11,358 nucleotides of DNA from an uncultured Eubacteriales bacterium (GTDB taxonomy: Bacteria > Bacillota_A > Clostridia > Oscillospirales > CAG-272): assembly GCA_900557635.1 (NCBI GenBank), contig USTB01000014.1, positions 1-11,358 of the forward strand. The letters are read 5' to 3'. A program made the translations under genes and the position numbers. Shown here in pieces: positions 5,992 to 11,358 of the stretch (its first letter is position 1; each line of letters starts with the position of its first letter). The notes below the pieces were generated by a model that had not been told where the DNA came from, made no database searches, and was given only the letters and a program-made list of their open reading frames with translations.

Positions 5992-6618
5992 AAAAACGGA
6001 AGAACCAAGGAACATTACACCAACGAGGAGATCCGCACACTGGGATACTCTCAGTCGAAACAGCTTCGCATCATCGGACCCAAGGGCGAACAGCTCGGTC
6101 TGATGAGCTATGTCGATGCGCAGAATACTGCATACGAGCAGGATCTGGATCTGGTGCTCATCGCGCCGCAGTCCGATCCGCCTGTCTGCAAGATCATCGA
6201 CTACGGTAAGTTCCGCTTTGAACGTGACAAACGGGAAAAGGAAGCACGCAGAAAACAGCAGACAGTGGAAACAAAAGAGGTTCAGCTGACCTGCCAGATC
6301 GACGTGAACGACTTCAACACCAAGGTGAATCACGCCCGTCGGTTCTTGACGTCGGGAAACAAGGTGAAGGTGCTCGTAAAATTCCGCGGACGGCAGATGA
6401 GCCACACCGAGGTCGGACGCGAGCTTTTGGAACGCTTCCGCACAGCGTGCGAGGATCTGTGCACGGTGGATAAGGCACCTGTGCTCGAGGGAAGAAACAT
6501 GACGCTCTTCCTGTTGCCCGCAAAGCCGACTGCGGAAAAGGCGCAGAAAAAGCAACCGCCTCAGAAGGCGGATGGCTCGGCTCCCGCAGAGGAGCAGAAG
6601 AAGCCCGCGCAGGAGTAA
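5989..6618 (+). CDS. infC: Translation initiation factor IF-3 with AUC start codon
   Basis: IF3 binds the 30S subunit, helps select the initiator tRNA and start codon, and prevents early 50S joining. The protein is 209 aa from the ATC. The N-domain begins with TNEEIRTLGY (11-20), and the IF3 signature APQSDPPVCKIIDYGKFRFE lies at 59-78. A basic linker (DKREKEARRKQQ) leads to the C-domain with KEVQLTCQIDVNDFNTK and KVKVLVKFRGRQMSH. About 30 residues at the end (AEKAQKKQPPQKADG onward) are a Lys/Gln/Pro/Ala/Glu-rich extension beyond the usual length of 170-180. infC genes are well known for non-standard starts such as AUU, which let IF3 repress its own translation, and AUC here fits that. First gene of the infC-rpmI-rplT operon. 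Confidence 0.93.
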   Translation: MKNGRTKEHYTNEEIRTLGYSQSKQLRIIGPKGEQLGLMSYVDAQNTAYEQDLDLVLIAPQSDPPVCKIIDYGKFRFERDKREKEARRKQQTVETKEVQLTCQIDVNDFNTKVNHARRFLTSGNKVKVLVKFRGRQMSHTEVGRELLERFRTACEDLCTVDKAPVLEGRNMTLFLLPAKPTAEKAQKKQPPQKADGSAPAEEQKKPAQE

Positions 6619-6682
6619 TGCGTACGGCACGGTCCGTATCTGCGGATCGGGTCGCGATGCCTCACGGCAAAATGACGGAACC

Positions 6683-6735
6683 GTGTGAAACGGCAATCAC
6701 ACACGGAGACGGTGAAAAATCAAATACGGTTGCCG
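6683..6735 (+). promoter_or_regulatory. Possible pseudoknot between infC and rpmI
   Basis: In the 135-nt infC-rpmI gap, GTGTGA (6683-6688) pairs exactly with TCACAC (6697-6702). The loop contains CGGCAA (6691-6696), which is exactly complementary to TTGCCG (6730-6735), 18 nt before the rpmI ATG. CGGCAA also occurs at 6665-6670, giving a competing partner. rpmI has only a weak ribosome binding site (GAAGTGGG). In E. coli, L20 represses rpmI translation through a long-range pseudoknot between infC and rpmI, so this arrangement is suggestive. Pairings are seen; function is inferred. Confidence 0.4.
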
Positions 6736-6753
6736 AGAAGTGGGTAAATAACT

Positions 6754-6951
6754 ATGGCAAAGATCAAGACGCATAAAGCCACCGCCAAGAGATTTTCTCT
6801 CACCAAGAGCGGCGCGGGCAAAATGAATCATTCGCATCGCCGTCACAATCTGGGACTCAAGACACCGAAGCGCAAGAGAACGCTGAGAAAAGCGGCTTAT
6901 CTGAGCGAGAGCTTCGCTCCCACCATCAAGCGCTTGATGCCCCACGCATAA
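6754..6951 (+). CDS. rpmI: 50S ribosomal protein L35
   Basis: This 65-aa, very basic protein has the normal L35 length and sequence: MAKIKTHKATAKRFSLTKSG, then KMNHSHRRHNLGLKTPKRKR and a C-terminal SFAPTIKRLMPHA. It is a small structural protein of the large ribosomal subunit. The gene lies between infC and rplT in the conserved order. Its ribosome binding site is poor compared with that of rplT, so its translation may depend on RNA structure in the preceding gap. Confidence 0.97.
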   Translation: MAKIKTHKATAKRFSLTKSGAGKMNHSHRRHNLGLKTPKRKRTLRKAAYLSESFAPTIKRLMPHA

Positions 6952-6983
6952 CATTGCTGACGACATAACAGGAGGAGTTAAAA

Positions 6984-7340
6984 ATGGCAAGAGTCAAAGG
7001 GGCCATGATGACCCGTAAAAGACGCAATAAAGTTCTGAAATCCGCGAAAGGCTACTGGGGTGCCAAGAGCAAGCATTTCAAGATGGCGAAGCAAGCCGTC
7101 ATGAAGAGCGGCAACTACGCTTTCGCCGGCAGAAAGATGAAGAAGAGAGATTTTCGCTCTCTTTGGATCACCCGTATTTCCGCACAGGCTAAGGTCAACG
7201 GCATGAATTATTCCACCTTCATGCACGGCTTGAAGCTCGCAGGTGTGGATCTGAACCGCAAGATGATCTCTGAGCTGGCAGTTTCCGATAAGGAAGCATT
7301 TGCAGTTCTGGCACAGCAGGCAAAAGCGGCTCTGAAATAA
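6984..7340 (+). CDS. rplT: 50S ribosomal protein L20
   Basis: This 118-aa basic protein matches L20 over its whole length: [19 protein letters not shown], then [58 protein letters not shown] and [10 protein letters not shown]20 is an early assembly protein that binds 23S rRNA and, in the bacteria studied, also represses its own operon by binding the mRNA. AGGAGG (6970-6975) lies 8 nt before the ATG. It ends the operon and is followed by a terminator. Confidence 0.98.
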   Translation: MARVKGAMMTRKRRNKVLKSAKGYWGAKSKHFKMAKQAVMKSGNYAFAGRKMKKRDFRSLWITRISAQAKVNGMNYSTFMHGLKLAGVDLNRKMISELAVSDKEAFAVLAQQAKAALK

Positions 7341-7350
7341 TGCGAAAGAA

Positions 7351-7382
7351 AAAGGCTTATCCGGCGAGGATAGGCTTTTTTT
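7351..7382 (+). terminator. Rho-independent terminator after rplT
   Basis: AAAGGCTTATCC (7351-7362) pairs with GGATAGGCTTT (7368-7378) through a GGCGA loop, with two G-U pairs, and the stem runs into a T-tract up to 7382. It starts 10 nt after the rplT stop and closes the infC operon. Confidence 0.88.
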
Positions 7383-7390
7383 GCCTCTTG

Positions 7391-7510
7391 CCCCGACTCT
7401 CGGGAAAAACGACCGCCCGCGCCTGATTCTCGGGAAAAGCGGTCGGATCGCGCCCGACCTTCTGGGAAAACGCTCACCCGAGTCCGACCTTCGGAAAAAT
7501 CAGCCGATCC
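7391..7510. repeat. Array of four short hairpins at about 30-bp period
   Basis: Four degenerate units begin near 7391, 7421, 7452 and 7482. Each has a pyrimidine-first mini-hairpin followed by A-rich sequence: CCCGA-CTC-TCGGG (7392-7404), CCTGA-TTC-TCGGG (7422-7434), CCCGA-CCTT-CTGGG (7453-7466) and TCCGA-CCT-TCGGA (7483-7495), each then AAAA or AAAAA. The second and fourth have partner changes that keep pairing (one G-U, one T-A). The third has one mismatch. A possible fifth, TCCG-GA-CGGA, lies at 7513-7522. The units differ too much for CRISPR. The array sits between the rplT terminator and the methyltransferase gene. Confidence 0.6.
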
Positions 7511-7559
7511 GTTCCGGACGGAGTGAAACGCGGGAGGCGGCGAAACGAAAGTCCGACCC

Positions 7560-7598
7560 TGCCGCACTGCGGTATCAGCAGAGCATATTTCTGCGGCA
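7560..7598 (+). promoter_or_regulatory. Leader hairpin before the methyltransferase gene
   Basis: TGCCGCA (7560-7566) is exactly complementary to TGCGGCA (7592-7598), which ends 1 nt before the AAGGAG ribosome binding site (7600-7605). A smaller GCAGA/TCTGC hairpin inside the loop would compete with it. This may influence translation, but there is no known element to compare it with. Confidence 0.3.
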
Positions 7599-7609
7599 TA
7601 AGGAGACAT

Positions 7610-8392
7610 ATGGAATATATCAGCAGTCGAACCAACCCGCGTCTGATCGCCGCGGCGAAGCTGCGCGACAGAAAATACAGAGATGCGCAGAGGCAGTTCC
7701 TCATCGACGGGAAGAAGCTGTACGCCGAGGCGCTTGCCTGCGGCGTCGAACTGCAAGCCGTGTTTGTGACCGAGCGATTTCTGGCGGAAAACGCGGATTT
7801 TACGGAAAACGAAAGGGTAATTGTGCTTTCGGACGGAGCTTTTCGGAAATTGTCTGAGGAAAATGCGCCCGACGGCATAATATGTGTGGCAAAATATATT
7901 GACTTTTTGCATAATTTTGTTACAATATATAATACTGATCGAAAAGACGGTCCGCTGTTCGCCGCGTGCGAGGTGCAGGATCCCGGAAACGTGGGAACCA
8001 TCATCCGAACCGCGAATGCCTTCGGCGTGCGCAACCTCATTTTGAGCGGCTGTGCGGACTTATATCATCCGCGCACCGTGCGAGCCGCTATGGGCGGGCT
8101 GTTCCGTCAGAGAGTGACGGTGGTCGCGGATTTCCACGAAACGGTGCGCGCCCTGCAAAGGGACGGCTATGCGGTGTATGCCGCCGCTCTGCACCGCGAT
8201 TCGGTGTCACTGGACACCGTCCCGCCCGACAGCAGAATCTGCTATGTGGTGGGAAACGAGGGGCACGGTCTTTCCGATGAGGTGCTGGCGGCGTGTGACC
8301 GCACAGTATTCATTCCCATAGCGCCGCATACCGAATCTCTGAATGTGTCGGCGGCGGCAACGGTTCTGATGTGGCATAACAGAAAAATCTGA
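7610..8392 (+). CDS. SpoU/TrmH-family RNA 2'-O-methyltransferase
   Basis: This 260-aa SPOUT methyltransferase transfers a methyl group from S-adenosylmethionine to a ribose 2'-OH, most likely in rRNA. The N-terminal substrate-binding domain starts ISSRTNPRLIAAAKLRDRKYR and RQFLIDGKKLYAEAL. The three SpoU motifs are clear: DPGNVGTIIRTANAFGV (124-140), VGNEGHGLSDEVL (214-226) and IPIAPHTESLNVSAAATVL (235-253), which build the knotted cofactor site. The ATG at 7610 follows AAGGAG with a short 4-nt spacer; an in-frame ATG at 7523 lies in the repeat-like leader and is rejected. Target specificity (RlmB-like or TsnR-like) cannot be set from sequence alone. An AT-rich stretch at about 7876-7940 differs from the rest of the gene in composition. 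dprA follows after 19 nt. Confidence 0.92.
   Translation: MEYISSRTNPRLIAAAKLRDRKYRDAQRQFLIDGKKLYAEALACGVELQAVFVTERFLAENADFTENERVIVLSDGAFRKLSEENAPDGIICVAKYIDFLHNFVTIYNTDRKDGPLFAACEVQDPGNVGTIIRTANAFGVRNLILSGCADLYHPRTVRAAMGGLFRQRVTVVADFHETVRALQRDGYAVYAAALHRDSVSLDTVPPDSRICYVVGNEGHGLSDEVLAACDRTVFIPIAPHTESLNVSAAATVLMWHNRKI
7899..7926 (+). promoter_or_regulatory. Promoter-like sequence inside the methyltransferase gene
   Basis: TTGACT (7899-7904), a 16-nt spacer and TACAAT (7921-7926) lie in an AT-rich island within an otherwise GC-rich gene, with TATAAT at 7928-7933 just after. It could be an internal promoter for dprA-topA. AT-rich sequence gives such matches easily, so confidence is low. Confidence 0.3.
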
Positions 8393-8411
8393 ATGGATCG
8401 GAAGTGACAGC

Positions 8412-9721
8412 ATGGAACGGGATCAAACCGTATATTGGGTCTGGTTCAGCAGTGCCGCCGAAACAGGCACGCAAAAGACCGACGCGCTGACCGAAATGAC
8501 GCATTGCGACCCGCGCGCCATATACGAGGGCGGCGAGGAGATGTACCGCGCATGTCGGATCGAGGGCGCTCTGCTTTCACGGCTCTGCGATAAATCCCTG
8601 CGCGACGCGGAGCAGATCGTTTCGGACTGTGAGCGTGCGGGCATCCACATCGTAACGCAGGATACCGACGAATATCCGGAGGCACTGCGCAGAATTTCTT
8701 CGCGTCCCATCCTGCTGTATGTGCGGGGCGAGCTTCCCGTGGGCGAGCGTCATTTGCTGATCTCTGTGGTGGGTACCCGCCGCATGACGTGGTACGGCAA
8801 GCAGAACGCGTACCAGATCGGCTTCGATCTGGCACGGCACGGCGTTTGCGTGGTCAGCGGCTTGGCGCGCGGCGTGGACGGCGAGGCGCATCGCGGATGT
8901 CTGGACGCCGGCGGCAAGACCGTGGCGGTCTTGGGTTGCGGGCTGAATATCTGCTATCCTGCCGAGCACCGCGGTCTGCTCCGCGAGGTGTGCGCCAACG
9001 GCGCCGCCGTATCCGAATACCGTCCCAACCGCAGACCGGAGGCATCCTTCTTTCCTGCGCGCAACCGCATTATCAGCGGTCTGTGCCGAGGTACCTTAGT
9101 CGTGGAGGCAGACGAGAAAAGCGGTGCCATGATCACGGCGCGCCGCGCGCTGACCCAAGGGCGGGATATTTTCGCTCTGCCCGGCAACGTGGGTGAGCAG
9201 AACAGTCGGGGCACAAACGCCCTCATCCGCAACGGCGCACAGGTCGCCGAGACGGGTGCCGATGTGGTCAAGCCGTATCTGCCCCTGTTTTCCGCGGGAC
9301 TGATAGAACGGATTCCGTGTGAGGCGCACCGCACCGTGTGGCAGTCGGCTTCGGATGCACAAAATGAGAGAGATGCAGACGCGTCGGCGCGGAGATCCCG
9401 CACGTCGGACACGTCGGACGGCAGCGACCGACCGAAAAAGCCCTGTTCCGCCGGACGCAAAAGGACAGAGCGTACCGCCGTGACCGATACGGACGAACGT
9501 CTCGCGGTAAAAGAAAAGCGGACGGCGTCGCCTGCGGCAGAGCTTCTGGTCGGCTTGGAGAAGCGTCTGTACGAGAGCATGCCCGACGGGGACAGCGTGG
9601 GATTGGATGAATTGGCACGGGACGGCATTTCGCGCAGGCGCTGACAGCCTGCACCATGCTGGAAATTCAGGGTTTGATTGAGAGCGTCCCCGGCGGCAGA
9701 TACCGCAAAAAATATGAGTAA
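8412..9721 (+). pseudogene. dprA: DprA DNA-processing protein, frame broken before its last domain
   Basis: DprA binds single-stranded DNA and loads RecA during natural transformation. The first frame (8412-9644) gives 410 aa with an intact Rossmann core: GTRRMTWYGKQNA (121-133), VVSGLARGVDGEAHRGCLDAG (147-167), VAVLGCGLNICYP (171-183), FFPARNRIISGL (213-224), SGAMITARRALTQGRDIFALPGN (237-259). A long charged linker (about 302-375) follows. The winged-helix domain starts GLDELARDGIS and is then cut off by RRR-stop. Moving to the -1 frame at about 9632 restores it: AQALTACTMLEIQGLIES, then VPGGRYRKKYE and TAA at 9719-9721. So one base is missing, or the frame shifts. It may be a real mutation, an assembly error or recoding; no standard slippery heptamer is present. 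The core may still work without the last domain, so this is a damaged or split gene rather than certainly a dead one. Gene identity is firm. Confidence 0.88.
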
Positions 9722-9769
9722 CGGCACTGAAATGACATGAATACCGAAAGGAAAAGGTTATAAAAATAC

Positions 9770-11358
9770 ATGGCAAATCTTTTTATCTTGGAATCCCCCG
9801 GTAAGGTATCCACGGTGAAGTCCTATCTCGGCTCGGGCTATAAGGTCGTGGCGTCTGTGGGTCACGTCCGTGATCTGCCGAAATCCACGCTGGGCGTAGA
9901 CATCGAAAACGGCTTCGCCGCACACTATATCAATATCCGCGGCAAGGGTCCCCTGATCTCCGAGCTGAAAAAGGAAGTCAAGGCGGCAAATAAAGTCTAT
10001 CTGGCAACCGATCCCGACCGCGAAGGAGAAGCCATTTCGTGGCATTTGATCGCGGCATTGAATATCCCCGAGGAAAAGGTGCGCCGTGTGACCTTCAACG
10101 AGGTGACAAAGGCGGCGGTGAAGGCGGCGATCAAACAGCCGCGCGGCATCGACATGAATCTGGTGAATTCCCAGCAGGCGCGCCGCATTCTCGACCGCGT
10201 TGTGGGCTATAAGCTCAGTCCGTTTCTGTGGAAAACGGTGCGCGGCGGTCTGTCTGCCGGCAGAGTGCAGTCGGTCGCCACAAGGATCATCGTGGATCGC
10301 GAAAACGAGATCCGCGCCTTTGTGCCCGAGGAATACTGGACGCTGGACGCACAGCTTACCACACCCGCAGGACAGGCGCTGACCGCCCGCTTCTTCGGGC
10401 AGGACGGCTCAAAGACCGAACTGCACAATCAGGAGGAGACCGACGCCGTTCTGGCGGCGCTCGAGGGCGGGACCTATGTCGTTGCCGGCGTGAAGCGCGG
10501 CGTGCGGCAGAAAAATCCGCTTCCACCCTTCATCACATCGACTCTCCAGCAGGAGGCTTCCCGCAAGCTGGGATTCCAGTCTCAGCGCATCATGCGGGTG
10601 GCGCAGGAATTGTACGAAGGTGTGAACGTCGGCGTCGAGCACGGCGGTCAGCAGGGTCTGATCACCTACATGAGAACCGACTCCCTGCACGTTTCCGCCG
10701 AGGCGATCGCCGCCGCACGGGAATATATCATTTCCGCCATGGGCGAGCGGTATTACCCCAAGACCCCCCGCGTGTATAAATCCAAGGCGGGCGCACAGGA
10801 TGCGCACGAGGCGATCCGCCCCGCAAATCCCGCGCTGACGCCCGATTCCATTAAGAAATTCCTTTCCGCCGACCAATACAAGCTGTATCGGCTCATCTGG
10901 ACGCGTTTTCTGGCAAGTCAGATGGAATCGGCGGAGATAGAGACCGTGACTGCCGACATCACCTGCAAAAATTATCACTTCCGCGCGAACGGTCACACGG
11001 TGAAATTCCCCGGCTATCTTTCTCTCTATGACGACAGCGAGGACGGACAGGATCGCAACACCCTGCCGCCCCTTTCGGAGGGCGATGCGCTCGGTCTGAC
11101 CGCACTCGACCCCAAGCAGCACTTCACCGAGCCGCCTCCCCGTTACACCGAGGCTTCCTTAGTCAAGTTTTTGGAGGAGAAGGGAATCGGACGTCCGTCC
11201 ACCTATTCCCCCATCATCACCACCATCATTTCCCGCGGATACGTGGAGCGGGACGGCAAGACGCTTCGCCCCACCAATCTGGGCGAGGTGACCACAAAGC
11301 TCATGCTCGAATCCTTCCCCGACGTGGTGGACTATGCCTTCACGGCGCAGATGGAAAA
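9770..11358 (+). CDS. topA: DNA topoisomerase I (type IA), 3' end outside window
   Basis: TopA relaxes negative supercoils by cutting one DNA strand through a tyrosine link. The 529 visible codons cover the N-terminal catalytic core. The Toprim domain opens NLFILESPGKVSTV with the catalytic Glu8 and holds the metal-binding DPDREGE (81-87). RVTFNEVTKAAV, NSQQARRILDRVVGYKLSP and GLSAGRVQSVATR (160-172) follow. The active-site Tyr is in GLITYMRTDS (Tyr300), and DAHEAIRPAN and EKGIGRPSTYSPII come later. The ATG at 9770 is preceded by GAAAAGG at somewhat long spacing. The dprA-topA pair is common in Firmicutes. The missing part should hold the zinc-finger C-terminal domains. No stop is reached by 11358. 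Confidence 0.97.
   Translation, partial: MANLFILESPGKVSTVKSYLGSGYKVVASVGHVRDLPKSTLGVDIENGFAAHYINIRGKGPLISELKKEVKAANKVYLATDPDREGEAISWHLIAALNIPEEKVRRVTFNEVTKAAVKAAIKQPRGIDMNLVNSQQARRILDRVVGYKLSPFLWKTVRGGLSAGRVQSVATRIIVDRENEIRAFVPEEYWTLDAQLTTPAGQALTARFFGQDGSKTELHNQEETDAVLAALEGGTYVVAGVKRGVRQKNPLPPFITSTLQQEASRKLGFQSQRIMRVAQELYEGVNVGVEHGGQQGLITYMRTDSLHVSAEAIAAAREYIISAMGERYYPKTPRVYKSKAGAQDAHEAIRPANPALTPDSIKKFLSADQYKLYRLIWTRFLASQMESAEIETVTADITCKNYHFRANGHTVKFPGYLSLYDDSEDGQDRNTLPPLSEGDALGLTALDPKQHFTEPPPRYTEASLVKFLEEKGIGRPSTYSPIITTIISRGYVERDGKTLRPTNLGEVTTKLMLESFPDVVDYAFTAQME

Noticed and set aside
7391..7510. CRISPR array
   Set aside because: The roughly 30-bp units are degenerate, contiguous and lack unique spacers, and no cas gene is present.
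7208..7912. 234-aa minus-strand frame with RFSRESG-like repeats
   Set aside because: The peptide repeats only reflect the hairpin array read in reverse, and the frame runs antisense into rplT and the methyltransferase gene.
9627..9651. Programmed -1 ribosomal frameshift in dprA
   Set aside because: No slippery heptamer lies in the right frame, and the following hairpin has only 5 bp. A missing base is the simpler explanation, though recoding is not excluded.

Overview
The window looks like a chromosomal segment of a moderately GC-rich Firmicute. A clostridial lineage such as Oscillospirales/Ruminococcaceae is my best guess; this is inference from gene content, strong AGGAGG ribosome binding sites and infC-rpmI-rplT order, with no marker that fixes the taxon. 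The base composition is visibly GC-rich but I did not compute it. Apart from one minus-strand gene at the left edge, all genes are on the plus strand.

Region 1 (1-1108): a two-hairpin palindromic repeat element, then a minus-strand SPFH/prohibitin-family membrane protein. Its promoter has both consensus hexamers (TTGACA-17-TATAAT) and a dyad over the spacer and -35 that looks like an operator.

Region 2 (1109-5790): about 320 bp of intergenic DNA, then four tightly packed genes with ATGA overlaps or a 15-nt gap: a GldA-like ABC ATPase, a GldF-like ABC-2 permease, a GldG-like auxiliary membrane protein and a DUF4340-type membrane-anchored protein. They probably form one envelope-associated ABC complex of unknown substrate. 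In Bacteroidetes the related GldA/F/G proteins are tied to gliding; nothing here suggests gliding.

Region 3 (5812-7382): a translation operon, infC-rpmI-rplT (IF3, L35, L20). It has a strong extended -10 promoter, a leader with an intrinsic terminator just before infC (attenuator of the L20-leader kind), an AUC start codon for infC, a possible pseudoknot between infC and rpmI, and a good terminator after rplT.

Region 4 (7391-11358): four short hairpins at about 30-bp period, then a SpoU/TrmH-family RNA methyltransferase, dprA with a -1 frame disruption before its C-terminal winged helix, and topA (topoisomerase I), which runs off the right edge after about 529 codons.

Most of the window is housekeeping. 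The points most worth a second look are the layered regulation of infC-rpmI-rplT, the split dprA, the Gld-like four-gene transporter, the operator-like dyad upstream of the SPFH gene, and the hairpin array at 7391-7500.
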